A stretch of 44,730 nucleotides of DNA from positions 1 through 44,730 of IMG/VR virus record IMGVR_UViG_3300042261_002345; one strand, 5' to 3'. Source of the stretch: a virus. Position numbers and translations under genes: made by a program. Each line of letters begins with the position of its first letter. The stretch's first letter is position 1. Below the pieces are notes generated by a model. It did no database searches. It saw only the letters and a list, made by a program, of their open reading frames with translations, and was not told where the DNA came from. Below, piece after piece: positions 23,415 through 32,006 of the stretch.

Positions 23415-25400
23415 TTACGCCTCGCCCTTGCTCTTGAGCCCGCCGCGCGGGTCCTGCAGGGCCACGCCGAAGTCGTGGTAGCCGCGCATCTGCACGCCGA
23501 GGACATTGAAGTCGGCCTCGGCCGTCTCAATGGTCGGCGACTCCTGGCCGTTGAGGAAGGCCACCTCGATCACCGGCAGGTCGTTCGGATCCGAGAGCAG
23601 ATACCAGGCCTTGGCACTGTGGCCGGGGTAGTGGCTGTTGGCCAGGTAACGGCTGACCTCGGTGCGGAACTTGCCCTGGTGCGGGTTGGCGATGGTGTAC
23701 TGGCCCTTGTTGGTCGTGTTGTCACGAATCTCCAGAGACTTGAAGAGCACCGTGCCCAGCGCCGACAGGGCCGTCGGTACCAGCAGGATGCTCGGCATGA
23801 CGCCGGTCGGCTTGTCGTCGCCGTCGGTCTGGTCCATAAACTTGACCTCGGCCTCCGTCAGGCCATCGATGCCCAGCACCGTCGTGGCCCCGGAGATGTA
23901 GTTCTTGTTGCCGGCGGTGAAGAAGGCGCTGTTCGCGAGGAAGATCGTCCAGAAGACGTCGTTGATCTTCAGGCCCGACCCGCGACCGAGCTTGCGCGGC
24001 ACCGCGGTGATGGCTCCGAGGTCGTCGTTGATGATGTCCCGGCGGTCGATGGAGAGCAGCAGCCCGACCGTGTCGGCCTTGTTGCTGTAGGTCTCCTCGC
24101 CGAGGGTGCCGTGCTTCAGCTCCCCGCCGGGGGCCACCGGCTGGTACTGATCCTTGCCGATGAGCCGGTACGAAGTCACGGTCTTGAAGTCCGAGACGTT
24201 GCGCACCGCACAGATGTTGCGCCAGACGCGCTCGACCGAGAAGAAGCCCTCCAGCAGGAACTTGTTCGAGACGTTCGAGAGGATGCCGCCGATGTCGATG
24301 GTGGAGTAGCCGGCCTGGATGTCGCGGGCAAAGGCGTAGCGCAGGACGGCCCGGCTGTCACGGAAGTTGCGGCCCGTGAAGCCGTTGGCCCAGGCGGCCT
24401 CGAGCAGAAGCTCCTGCAGGCCGATGCCGCCGCTGAACCGCTTGTCGGCGGCGTCGAGCGTCTTCTCGTCATAGAGCTTCTCGACGCCGATAACCTTGCC
24501 GCCGATCATGCAGGCGGCCTCCAGCACCTGGCCGCTCATCGTGTTGTCGGGGATGTGCGCGGCCGGAGCCTTGGGCCGCTCGGCCCGCAGCATGGCCAGT
24601 TCGGTCTTGTTGACGTCCCATCCCTCGCGGATGGCCTGGGCGGCGATGTCCGGATGGCCCTCACCGCAGGCCTTCCGCACGGCATTGATCCGGTCCTGCT
24701 CGGCCGCGGCCTGGGCGCGCAAATCAGCGACCGGGTCGGCGGCGGTCACAACCTTCTCGGGTTCCGCAGCCTGCACGGTGGTGGTGTCCTGGCCCTCAAC
24801 CTTCTCGTTCGTCACAGCGTCCATAGTCCTCGTCTCCTTGGCGGCGTTGGCCGCGATGCTGGCGGACGTCTGGTCGTCCGCGCCGTTACCCACGAAACTC
24901 ACCTCCGACAGGCTGGAGCGCCGGGCCACGTTCACAGGCCCGACGAACTCCCGGCCGTTGACCGTCACGGTCTTGCCCTCGCCGACAAAGTCGACCTGCT
25001 GCACGCCGGCTCCGATGGAGGCCTGCCACGGGTAGCCGTTGTCGGCGTCGGCCACGACCTCGCGGGCGGCGGCGCTGGTCGAACTGACCACGCCCGTGAC
25101 CCGCAGGCGTCCGCCGAGGATGTTTACCGCCTCCAGGTGACCCACACGCGACGTGCGGTTGTGATCGAGGTAGACCTTGGCGCCGCCCCGGATCGACAGA
25201 CCGTCGAGGTCCACGATCACAGGGAACCGCCAGCCGGCCAGCACGAGCGCCCCGCCGGTGTAGGCGTCCATGTGGAACCGCCGCGGCCCCTGGTGCCCGT
25301 CGGCGCCCGAGGCGGCCGCGGCCTCGATGTGAATGTTCCCGAGGAGCGTCAGCTCACGCGGCGCGTCGGCCCGCTCGGTCAGTGTCTTCGTCGTCTTCAT
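23415..25400 (-). CDS. Prohead protease fused to major capsid protein
   Basis: A 661-aa protein. Residues 15-165 resemble phage prohead proteases (VYLDHNRTSRVGHLEAVNIL with His80; LRVTGVVSSTSAAAREVV). Residues 185-270 are a charged scaffold-like helix region (VADLRAQAAAEQDRINAVRK). The remainder is the capsid subunit (LQELLLEAAWANGFTGRNF; NNICAVRNVSDF-like strand; YQPVAPGGELKHGTLGEETY; WYLLSDPNDLPVIEVAFLNG), resembling Mu-T/HK97-type coats. In a fusion the protease would excise itself from the assembled prohead. The gene overlaps the portal gene end by 47 nt. Domain order is clear; the catalytic Ser was not fixed. Confidence 0.88.
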   Translation of the reverse strand: MKTTKTLTERADAPRELTLLGNIHIEAAAASGADGHQGPRRFHMDAYTGGALVLAGWRFPVIVDLDGLSIRGGAKVYLDHNRTSRVGHLEAVNILGGRLRVTGVVSSTSAAAREVVADADNGYPWQASIGAGVQQVDFVGEGKTVTVNGREFVGPVNVARRSSLSEVSFVGNGADDQTSASIAANAAKETRTMDAVTNEKVEGQDTTTVQAAEPEKVVTAADPVADLRAQAAAEQDRINAVRKACGEGHPDIAAQAIREGWDVNKTELAMLRAERPKAPAAHIPDNTMSGQVLEAACMIGGKVIGVEKLYDEKTLDAADKRFSGGIGLQELLLEAAWANGFTGRNFRDSRAVLRYAFARDIQAGYSTIDIGGILSNVSNKFLLEGFFSVERVWRNICAVRNVSDFKTVTSYRLIGKDQYQPVAPGGELKHGTLGEETYSNKADTVGLLLSIDRRDIINDDLGAITAVPRKLGRGSGLKINDVFWTIFLANSAFFTAGNKNYISGATTVLGIDGLTEAEVKFMDQTDGDDKPTGVMPSILLVPTALSALGTVLFKSLEIRDNTTNKGQYTIANPHQGKFRTEVSRYLANSHYPGHSAKAWYLLSDPNDLPVIEVAFLNGQESPTIETAEADFNVLGVQMRGYHDFGVALQDPRGGLKSKGEA

Positions 25401-26832
25401 CCTTCTCCTCCGTGTCGCCCGGCGCCGCCTGTGGCTGCGCCTCGGCGGGCGAAAGTCCCAGTTCCTTCATCAAGGCCGTTTCCTTGGCCCGCTGCCTGAG
25501 TTCGGTTTCCCAGTCCTTGCCCTGGCGGGCATACTCGGTCGCCAGGGTCGTGGTGTGCGAGGCCAGCCGCGTGGCCTGGGCCGAGGCCTCCTTGGCCGGG
25601 TCCACGTGTTCGTGGCCATCCCAGAACCACTGGTGCGGGGCGTCGGCCAGATCGCCAAGGCGCAGGGCCTTGACGGCCTCGGTTAGCCAGGCCGAGAGAA
25701 TGCGGTCGAGCACGACCGCCTCGAGGTGCGACTGCTCGACGCGGATCGACTTGTAGTAGGTCTGGTGATCGAGCCTGCCGCTCGAGTAGTTGTAGCCCGC
25801 GCTGTTCCCGGCGGCGACGTTGAAGGGCATGTTCAGGCAGCGGGCGATCTCGTTGAGAATCTCGTGCTTGAACTCGCCGTAGGTCGTGGCCGGCTGCTCG
25901 GCCCGAATCTGCATCGGCTCCCAGCCCTCGGGGCCGAAGACGGCCATGTTCGGCTCAAACTCCATCGTGACGCCCGCGTCGACGTCGGCCGCCTCGCCCC
26001 CCGGCGGAGCGGTGGTCTTCATGAAGATGGCGATGTTGGCCGCCGACTCAGCCGCCGCAATCACGGCCAGGGTGTAGCGCCGCAGCTGCGCAAAGAGCGG
26101 CAGCGCCGGCAGGATGTCCGGCAGACCCCGCGACTGGCCGGGCCGGTCCTGGCGGAACCAGTGAATAATGGCCTCGGCGGGCACCCGGTCGTAGTCGCGG
26201 CCGAAGCCGCCCGACCCGTCACCGGGGTGCCCGCGGAGAATGTGATACTCGACCGGGTTGCCGGCGGCGTCGAAGACGATGCCGTCCACGGCCTGCTTGC
26301 CGGCCGTGCGGTTGGGGGTCGTCACCTGGTCGGCCTCAATCAGGCGCAGGTCCAGTTGCACCTGGGTCGGGAGGGCGGGATTGTCAAAGAGCACGGCGAA
26401 GGTCTCGCCGTCCTGCGCCCGGGCCATGCGCATGGTTCGCAGCTTGCCGGGCAGGTCCACGGCCTTCGCCCAGGCGGCGAACTCCCGCTCGATGGTCTGG
26501 TTGACGCTCTTGTCGGCACCATCGCCCAGGAGCATCTGCAGTCGTGGCCCGGTGCCGATCACGTCATTGGCCAGCGTGAGCACGATGCCACGGGCGTAGC
26601 TGTTGTTGGCCACTTCGTACCGCGCCCGGCTGCGGACGATGCGCCGCACTTCCGGGTTGGCTGCGGCGTTGGCCGACAGGTGGTCGGCGTTGGCCCAGTG
26701 CTTGCGGTTGTCGGGCGTGGTCTGGGCGGAGTCGAACTTGGCGCGAACGAAGAGTCGCTGTACGGCCGCAATGGCCCGCCGTCGGCCTCCGCCCGACCAC
26801 ACACCCCTGAACTTGTCGAAGATGCGTCCCAT
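25354..26832 (-). CDS. Portal protein (lambda B-like)
   Basis: A 492-aa protein with the lambda-type portal pattern: VRSRARYEVANNSYARGIVL, then NDVIGTGPRLQM, RARQDGETFAVLF-like core (MARAQDGETFAVLF), HWFRQDRPGQSRGLP, a long crown helix (ETELRQRAKETALMKELG) and an acidic/Gln-rich tail. ATG 26832 is chosen; the GTG at 26838 overlaps the upstream stop. It forms the dodecameric DNA channel. It follows the gpW-like connector gene by 2 nt and overlaps the capsid gene. Confidence 0.93.
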   Translation of the reverse strand: MGRIFDKFRGVWSGGGRRRAIAAVQRLFVRAKFDSAQTTPDNRKHWANADHLSANAAANPEVRRIVRSRARYEVANNSYARGIVLTLANDVIGTGPRLQMLLGDGADKSVNQTIEREFAAWAKAVDLPGKLRTMRMARAQDGETFAVLFDNPALPTQVQLDLRLIEADQVTTPNRTAGKQAVDGIVFDAAGNPVEYHILRGHPGDGSGGFGRDYDRVPAEAIIHWFRQDRPGQSRGLPDILPALPLFAQLRRYTLAVIAAAESAANIAIFMKTTAPPGGEAADVDAGVTMEFEPNMAVFGPEGWEPMQIRAEQPATTYGEFKHEILNEIARCLNMPFNVAAGNSAGYNYSSGRLDHQTYYKSIRVEQSHLEAVVLDRILSAWLTEAVKALRLGDLADAPHQWFWDGHEHVDPAKEASAQATRLASHTTTLATEYARQGKDWETELRQRAKETALMKELGLSPAEAQPQAAPGDTEEKDEDDEDTDRAGRRAA

Positions 26833-26834
26833 GC

Positions 26835-27032
26835 TCACACAGCCCCCGGCGATACGATCTTCCGCCTGCGCAGCCCCATGCTGCCGCTCGACAGCGCGGC
26901 CTTGTTGGCCAAGTGCTTGTCGGCGGCGATTTGGTCGGGCAGCGAGTGCTGCTTCATGCCGCCGGCGTCGCCGTGGGCTTCAGCTGGCCCCTCGGCGTTC
27001 TCTCGAATTACGTCTTTCAGATCGTCTGCCAC
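26835..27032 (-). CDS. Small gpW-like head-tail connector candidate
   Basis: The frame is long, but GTG 27032, with GAGGG 8 nt upstream, is the likely start and gives 65 aa: DDLKDVIRENAEGPAEAHGD ... SLPDQIAADKHLANKAALS ... LRRRKIVSPGAV. Small basic proteins of this length between terminase and portal genes are usually gpW-like joining proteins, and the C-terminal MGLRRRKI-type turn fits. It ends 2 nt before the portal ATG. Length and position carry the call. Confidence 0.65.
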   Translation of the reverse strand: MADDLKDVIRENAEGPAEAHGDAGGMKQHSLPDQIAADKHLANKAALSSGSMGLRRRKIVSPGAV

Positions 27033-27070
27033 AGCATTGCCCTCAGGACGACCACCAGACCGGACGAGCC

Positions 27071-27112
27071 AAAAGAAAAACGGCCGGTGGAGGTGTGGCC
27101 CCACACGGCCGT
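27071..27112 (-). terminator. Rho-independent terminator, minus strand
   Basis: On the minus strand a two-part stem (ACGGCC/GGCCGT enclosing GTGTGG/CCACAC with a 2-nt loop and a 7-nt bulge) is followed directly by TTTTTCTTTT. It would stop minus-strand transcription coming from the terminase side before the gpW-like and portal genes, and it lies upstream of the plus-strand nuclease genes. Confidence 0.7.
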
Positions 27113-27286
27113 CGCGTTCCTCTGGCGGTTCAACCCGGCGGGGATCAGCCGCCCGGTTGTCGCCCGGTCTGGTTGTCTGCACCGATCTATAGCGTCATCA
27201 AGAACCAACGCCAGTGGAAAACGTCACCGGCCAATCTTTGTTTCCAGATCTGGAAAGAAAGTCGCCGACCGGCTATTCTGTAGGCT

Positions 27287-28183
27287 GTGGCCAAGCGGCA
27301 ACCAACATCATCACGCCCGCTGAGGGTCGGGGTAGTCCTCGTCCTGCTCTTGCTGGTGCTCCTTGGCGTCGGGGCCATCTGGCTGGTGCAGAACACCCGG
27401 ACGCCTTCTGCGGCAACACGGGGGCGGCCATCGCCAACGGTTGCCGCTCAGGAATCCACCGCCAGCCAGCCAGGACGCCCCGACCGCACCTACGCCTATG
27501 CCGGGCTGCCGAAGGGAGCGATGCCAGTCACCGTCCTCACGAACCTCGGCTACGTCGTCGGCTACAGCGAGGTGCGGCGTGACCCACTGTGGGTCTGCTA
27601 CCGGCTGGCCCGCGTGGCCAGCGAGCCGTCTTCGCCCCGGCCGGACCATTTCACAACCGACACCCGCACCAAGGCCCTGGTGACCCCGGACGCCTACACC
27701 CGCAGTGGTTACGACCGTGGTCACCTGGCACCCAACTACGGCATCGCCACGCGGTATGGTGACCAGGCCCAGCTGGAGACGTTCCGAATGTCGAACATCG
27801 TGCCGCAGACGCCGAACTTAAACCGCACCGTGTGGAAGCGTCTGGAGCAGTTTGAGGCCGACCAACTGGCCCAGCAGTGCGAGGAGGTCTGGGTGATCAC
27901 CGGGCCGGTCTTCGACGCCGCCATCGAGCGGCTCGCTAGCGGCGTGGAGGTTCCGGACGCCTGCTACAAGATCATTGCAGACGAGGACGGTGGCAAGCTG
28001 CGCGTGCTGGCCTTTATCATCCCGCAGGACACGCCGACCCAGGCCCGGATCGAAAGCTACCTGACGAGCGTCGATGAGGTGGAAAGGGAGACGGGGTTGG
28101 ATTTCCTGGCCGACCTGCCAGACGACGTCGAGAACCAGATTGAGGCCCAACGCCCGACAACCCTGTGGTATTCACCGAACTAG
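27287..28183 (+). CDS. Membrane-anchored DNA/RNA non-specific endonuclease (NUC1 family)
   Basis: A 298-aa protein starting at GTG 27287. A basic N-terminus and one strong hydrophobic span (about residues 13-35) anchor it in the membrane with the nuclease outside. The catalytic motif DRGHLAP is at 143-149 (His the general base), and the metal-binding Asn lies in MSNIVPQTPNLNRTVWKRLE. Family enzymes cut any DNA or RNA with Mg2+. The gene is opposite in direction to the virion genes and paired with an HNH gene 9 nt downstream. An exported nuclease in a phage could scavenge host DNA, block superinfecting DNA entry or attack rivals. The nuclease call is firm; the role is open. Confidence 0.92.
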   Translation: MAKRQPTSSRPLRVGVVLVLLLLVLLGVGAIWLVQNTRTPSAATRGRPSPTVAAQESTASQPGRPDRTYAYAGLPKGAMPVTVLTNLGYVVGYSEVRRDPLWVCYRLARVASEPSSPRPDHFTTDTRTKALVTPDAYTRSGYDRGHLAPNYGIATRYGDQAQLETFRMSNIVPQTPNLNRTVWKRLEQFEADQLAQQCEEVWVITGPVFDAAIERLASGVEVPDACYKIIADEDGGKLRVLAFIIPQDTPTQARIESYLTSVDEVERETGLDFLADLPDDVENQIEAQRPTTLWYSPN

Positions 28184-28192
28184 GGAGAAACC

Positions 28193-28966
28193 ATGGCCCA
28201 CAAGACCTCCAGGCAACTGACCGTCGGCAAGGTCTACACCCGGGATGACCTGCGAAAGCTCTTCGACATCCAGGACGCCACGCTGAACACCGGCATCTTC
28301 CAGCCTAGGGACTCGGACTCCATCTGGCTCTTCATTACCGAGCAGAAACAGTCGGACCGCACGCAGTATCACGACCTTCTGCGCGGGGACGCTCTGGACT
28401 GGGACAGCCAGCCGTCGGGCCGAAAAGATGACCTGATTATTGAACATGGCCGCCGAGGTCTGGAGATTCTTGTCTTTTACCGTAAGGAGAAGTACCAGCA
28501 TCCCCACGCTGGTTTCCGGTACGAAGGACCCTTCCGCTACGTTTCGCACTCGGGCAGACGCCCGGCCCATTTCGTGCTGGCCCGCGAGGGCGCCGCCGTG
28601 ACGGTCATGTTCCCGGATGAGGTCGCCTCGCCCACCGGCTTGATTGAGGGCGCCGTCCGCAGGGTCTCAGTGAACGCCTACGAGCGCAATCCCGTGGCGC
28701 GCGAGGCCTGCCTGGCGCACTACGGCTGCCGCTGTGTGGTCTGCTGGTTTGATTTCGAGGCCAACTACGGCACCCTCGGCAAGGGCTTCATCCACGTCCA
28801 TCACCTGAAGCAGCTCTCGCTACTAAAGGGCAAGTACGAGGTCGATCCGATCTCTGACCTGCGACCAGTCTGCCCGAACTGCCACGCCATGCTCCACACT
28901 CAGGAGCCACCGCTGGGAATCGTCGAACTGCAGAACATCATTCAAGAACACGCTCCGACGTCGTGA
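28193..28966 (+). CDS. HNH endonuclease with N-terminal DUF3427-like domain
   Basis: A 257-aa protein. Residues 10-130 have the DUF3427-like pattern (GKVYTRDDLRKLFDIQDAT; TLNTGIFQPRDSDSIWLF; FYRKEKYQHPHAGFRYEG). An HNH domain follows: C179/C181-x2-C184, HVHH at 201-204, then DLRPVCPNCHAMLH with C227-x2-C230. This architecture recalls modification-dependent (type IV) nucleases in which a beta-barrel reader is joined to HNH. If so, it could attack modified DNA of competitors. It is co-directional with the NUC1 gene (9-nt gap, GGGAGA ribosome site), and its 3' end overlaps the convergent zinc-ribbon gene by 29 nt. Domains seen; specificity unknown. Confidence 0.9.
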   Translation: MAHKTSRQLTVGKVYTRDDLRKLFDIQDATLNTGIFQPRDSDSIWLFITEQKQSDRTQYHDLLRGDALDWDSQPSGRKDDLIIEHGRRGLEILVFYRKEKYQHPHAGFRYEGPFRYVSHSGRRPAHFVLAREGAAVTVMFPDEVASPTGLIEGAVRRVSVNAYERNPVAREACLAHYGCRCVVCWFDFEANYGTLGKGFIHVHHLKQLSLLKGKYEVDPISDLRPVCPNCHAMLHTQEPPLGIVELQNIIQEHAPTS

Positions 28967-29135
28967 CGCGGGTTCCGCAGTGGCGGCAGTGCCGGTAGCG
29001 AATGATTCGTCCGTGGGCCCGCGTGGTGTGGTCCACCGGCAGGTCGCGGCATCCGCACTTGCGACATTCGAGGCCTGCGGGGCGATCCGCCGGCGGCCAC
29101 TTCTTTCGCGTGGCAGTTGCTTCCTCCAAGGTCAA
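28938..29135 (-). CDS. Small zinc-ribbon protein (paralogue of 36492-36671)
   Basis: A 65-aa protein with one four-cysteine ribbon: CRKCGCRDLPV ... HCRHCGTRVTTSERV. It shares with the protein at 36492-36671 the pattern C-x2-CGCR ... R-C/H-C-R-HCG-x-RVTT. Such ribbons resemble phage transcription or DNA-binding factors. It begins with ATG 29135, overlapping the terminase stop by 4 nt, so it is co-translated with it. Confidence 0.75.
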   Translation of the reverse strand: MTLEEATATRKKWPPADRPAGLECRKCGCRDLPVDHTTRAHGRIIRYRHCRHCGTRVTTSERVLE

Positions 29136-31417
29136 TTCCTCCTCAGGTCGTCCTGCGTGTACCGCTTCCGCGGCCGGACGGGCTTTTCGTCCATGCCGGC
29201 CGCCCGCACCCCCAGCATCGAGGCCGCCGCAGCACAGCCCACCAGGCAGTCCAGCCAGTGATTGTCCGGCTTAGCCGGCCGCAATGACCATTCATGCACC
29301 ACGCGGCCGTGGCCCTGCGTCTCAACCCACGTTTCCGAGTGAACTACGTGCTCGGCGAAGAGTTCGTGGTCGCGGCCCTTCGCGCCGAAGAGCGAGACGC
29401 AGCCCCGGTCGCCAGCGGCCGTGGCCAGCCCGGAGTGGACGAAGGTCTTCCAGTAGTTGACATCCACGGCCACGTGCGGGAACTCGGCGGTCCTGGCCAC
29501 GTTCGGGACGTACCAGAAATGGCCATGCACCTCACCGGGTTTGCGGGCGTAGCTCGACATCGGCTTTCGGCCCGCGCGGATGCCCAGGCCCTTGGAGAGC
29601 ATCATCACGGCACCGCCAGCCTTGTGCTTCACGTCGGCCACCAGGCCCGGCTTGAAGCCCATGTCCACCAACAGCCGGTCGATGCGAACCAGCCCCTGGC
29701 CGCGCTTGAAGTCGCGGGCCAACTGCGCCGCCACCAGCTTCTCCAGACCGGCCCGGATGGCGCCGTCCGTGCCCACACCGGGGGCGGCCCGGCCGAGGGT
29801 CTTCTTGGCCTCGGCCATCGTGAAATAGCCCCTGGGCTGCTCCGGGAACGTGCCGTAGTCGACGACGTAGCCCGTGAAGCTCTCCTCCCACGCGCAGACG
29901 CACCAGTAGAGCAGCTTCTCGTGGACGTCGACGAACATCGTCAGCTTCGTCGCCGCCAGCGGCACCTCGCCCCGGGCGCGGCCGTTGGTCTTCTCCATGA
30001 CCTGCTCGACCGTGAGAATCTGGTCATGGAGCTGCTCCTGCATCGGTTCGTTCTGGTACTCAGCGAAGAACGCCTCCTCGTCCCGCATCTTCAGGTTCAT
30101 GGCATGCTGGAGCGCCGACAGCTCCTTCTTGGCGTCGAACCGCTCCGGCCAGGCGACCACGGCGCCCTGATCCATCTCGGCGCGGTGCCGGCCGTAGAAA
30201 TCCGTGGCCTCTTCGCCGCCGTGACCCTGCCGCAGGCTCTCGGCCCGCATGTCGGCGTACTTCTGCCAGAGCTTCTCGTTGGCCGGGAAGCTGTAGACGA
30301 GCTTCGTGCACTCGGCCTGCCACTCCGGGCACTTGTCGTGGTCGAGCAACTGGTCGGCCAGGTCGCCCTCGTAGATTTTCGTGCACGTTAGAACGCCCGC
30401 GATCTCCTCGCCGGGGCCGGCCAGACCCAGCACGTCGCCGTTGAGGAGCTGGAGCCGATACCGGGTCTGGGTCGGCGACCGGGCCGACTGCCGGGTCTGC
30501 GGGTCGTCGAGCAGCACCAGCGATGGCCGGATGGTCGAGCCGTCCATGCGGGTGTGCTGCTGGCCGCGCATGTTGGCGTCAAGGCTGGTAATGGTGATGA
30601 TGCTGCCGGAGGACGGGCTCGCCTCCGCGCCCGCCTCGCGCAGGGCCTGCGGCAAGTGCTCGGCCTCCACCGTGGGGAACACCAGCTTGTCCTGGCCCCA
30701 GTGAACGTGCGTCAGCCGCCCCTGGACGTGCTGCTGGAGCTGCCGCTTCGACGAGTTCTCCAGGCACCTGAGGGGATAGACCGCCTCGGGGAAGTCGGCC
30801 AGCAGGCCGGGGTTCTCGAGGATGTACTTCTTCACCGGCAAGAGCAGGTCCTTGGCCCGCTCATCTGACCCGCCGATCAGGCAGACGAACGGCCGGTAGC
30901 CGACGAGCACGGCCCACAGGGCCGACAGCCGCGCCAGCGTGGTCTTCCCCGACCCGCGGGGCATGGCGAACGCAAACAGTCCGCCGTCCTTGACCGCCCG
31001 CTCGATCTTGGCCAGCACCTTCAGGTGGTCCGGCGACCAGGCCCGATAGAACGCCCGCGGGAAGTAGGTCTCGCAGAAGAGCCGCAGCGACGCGCTCGTG
31101 GCCAGCCGACGGTCGTAATCCTCGACCTCCGGGATGGGGAAGATGTCCTGCGCCGCCTTGGTGCCGGCCCGGTTCTTCTCGGCCTGCCGCCGGCGGGCCT
31201 CGACGTAATCGACGGGCTTCGGCCGGGGCCGGTCAATCTCCCGCGCCAGCCAAGCCACGTAGCGCACCAGGTGGATGCGGTGCCCGTCGCCGACGCGGAA
31301 GGCGGCCTTGTCCATCTGACGGCGCAGCCGCGACCGGTCCAGCACCGTGCCCAGGGGTGTGGCGTTGACGATCTGGAGCAACTCGGTCTGCGAGAGGCTG
31401 GTTACGTCAATCGGCAC
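29132..31417 (-). CDS. Terminase large subunit with N-terminal HTH domain
   Basis: A 761-aa protein. Residues 5-65 form a small-subunit-like HTH module (TELLQIVNATPLGTVLDRSR; HRIHLVRYVAWLAREIDRP). The packaging ATPase follows: Walker A PRGSGKTT (153-160), Walker B VLLDDPQT (301-308). The C-terminal nuclease is RNase H-like, with an Asp in MFVDVHEKLLYWCVCAWEES and another in RIDRLLVDMGFKPGLV. The style is close to gpA-type terminases of GC-rich prophages. It cuts and packages phage DNA into proheads. Start GTG 31417 overlaps the small-subunit gene by 11 nt, with AGGAG 7 nt upstream. Confidence 0.92.
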   Translation of the reverse strand: MPIDVTSLSQTELLQIVNATPLGTVLDRSRLRRQMDKAAFRVGDGHRIHLVRYVAWLAREIDRPRPKPVDYVEARRRQAEKNRAGTKAAQDIFPIPEVEDYDRRLATSASLRLFCETYFPRAFYRAWSPDHLKVLAKIERAVKDGGLFAFAMPRGSGKTTLARLSALWAVLVGYRPFVCLIGGSDERAKDLLLPVKKYILENPGLLADFPEAVYPLRCLENSSKRQLQQHVQGRLTHVHWGQDKLVFPTVEAEHLPQALREAGAEASPSSGSIITITSLDANMRGQQHTRMDGSTIRPSLVLLDDPQTRQSARSPTQTRYRLQLLNGDVLGLAGPGEEIAGVLTCTKIYEGDLADQLLDHDKCPEWQAECTKLVYSFPANEKLWQKYADMRAESLRQGHGGEEATDFYGRHRAEMDQGAVVAWPERFDAKKELSALQHAMNLKMRDEEAFFAEYQNEPMQEQLHDQILTVEQVMEKTNGRARGEVPLAATKLTMFVDVHEKLLYWCVCAWEESFTGYVVDYGTFPEQPRGYFTMAEAKKTLGRAAPGVGTDGAIRAGLEKLVAAQLARDFKRGQGLVRIDRLLVDMGFKPGLVADVKHKAGGAVMMLSKGLGIRAGRKPMSSYARKPGEVHGHFWYVPNVARTAEFPHVAVDVNYWKTFVHSGLATAAGDRGCVSLFGAKGRDHELFAEHVVHSETWVETQGHGRVVHEWSLRPAKPDNHWLDCLVGCAAAASMLGVRAAGMDEKPVRPRKRYTQDDLRRN

Positions 31418-31589
31418 GGCCCATCTCCTTGTTTAGCCAGGCAGCGTACTGCACCAGGTTGATCCGACCGTCTGGGCCGGTCGGCAGGCCCCTGGCCACG
31501 TGCTCACGGACCTTCTCCACCGGCAGCGACAGCAGCCGCGCCGCCTCTTCCACTGCCAGGCCCGCCGGGTTCATCGCTGTCGTTTCCAC
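31407..31589 (-). CDS. Small HTH protein, terminase small subunit candidate
   Basis: A 60-aa protein starting at GTG 31589 (GAGAGG 6-7 nt before it; the ATG at 31574 has none). It reads LAVEEAARLLSLPVEKVREH, then INLVQYAAWLNKEMGRAD, and resembles the N-terminal module of the large terminase (HLVRYVAWLAREI), indicating domain duplication. Its length is far below that of usual small terminases, so DNA recognition may be shared between this protein and the fused module. Confidence 0.7.
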   Translation of the reverse strand: METTAMNPAGLAVEEAARLLSLPVEKVREHVARGLPTGPDGRINLVQYAAWLNKEMGRAD

Positions 31590-31630
31590 GCCGGTTCCTC
31601 TCCGCCCAGGATTCTCATGGATCATTGCAC

Positions 31631-31693
31631 ATTACTTCTGGATTGGCCTTGCTTCGCGCCCGGAAGATGGTAACTGATCGTCAACAACGCAGG
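31631..31693 (+). promoter_or_regulatory. Shared upstream block, copy A (before 31719)
   Basis: This block and 32341-32404 share CTTCT-GGA-TG-CCTTGCT-CG (one gap), and both have AACGCAGGCCA starting exactly 37 nt after the first T of TTGCT. Both lie just upstream of plus-strand genes (26-33 nt before the ATG). The match between two non-coding stretches with fixed spacing suggests a common promoter or activator site. No textbook -35/-10 pair is present in either. Confidence 0.55.
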
Positions 31694-31718
31694 CCACGAC
31701 GCAAAGGAGAGCAGGACC

Positions 31719-31994
31719 ATGAAGATCGCCAGCATCACCCTCGAAGGCAGCGCCGACCGCAAGACAGGCCTGCCGGTAGCCTTCGCCACCATCCGCCGCC
31801 CCAGCGGCGGCGAGTACATCGAGGTGACCATCGACTGGCCGAGCGGTCGCAGCCGCAAGCACCTGGTGGCGGCCAACGACCGCGACGACCAGTGGTCGAT
31901 GGCCGAGGGCCTGCAGGAGACCCTCGACGGCCACAAGGGCACGGGCAGCATGGTGCACGACTACTTCCGCGAGATCGAACGTTTCGCCGACTGA
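31719..31994 (+). CDS. Small unknown protein, first gene of the amidoligase locus
   Basis: A 91-aa protein with an AAAGGAG ribosome site. It reads as a small alpha/beta domain (MKIASITLEGSADRKTG; YIEVTIDWPSGRSRKHLVAA; MVHDYFREIERFAD). No family recognised. It is followed 12 nt later by an acidic 73-aa gene and shares its upstream control block with the amidoligase gene. It could be the amidoligase substrate or a helper, but this is only suggested by co-location. Confidence 0.7.
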   Translation: MKIASITLEGSADRKTGLPVAFATIRRPSGGEYIEVTIDWPSGRSRKHLVAANDRDDQWSMAEGLQETLDGHKGTGSMVHDYFREIERFAD

Positions 31995-32006
31995 AAGGAG
32001 ACCGCC

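Noticed and set aside
23319-25499. Long plus-strand open frame of 726 codons
   Set aside because: It is the complement of the capsid gene. The translation is low-complexity (Val/Gly/Arg/Asp repeats), and GC-rich codon bias keeps the antisense frame open.
27033-27182. Longer N-terminus for the gpW-like gene
   Set aside because: The upstream extension is Arg/Pro-rich noise that runs through the terminator hairpin; the GTG at 27032 has a ribosome site.
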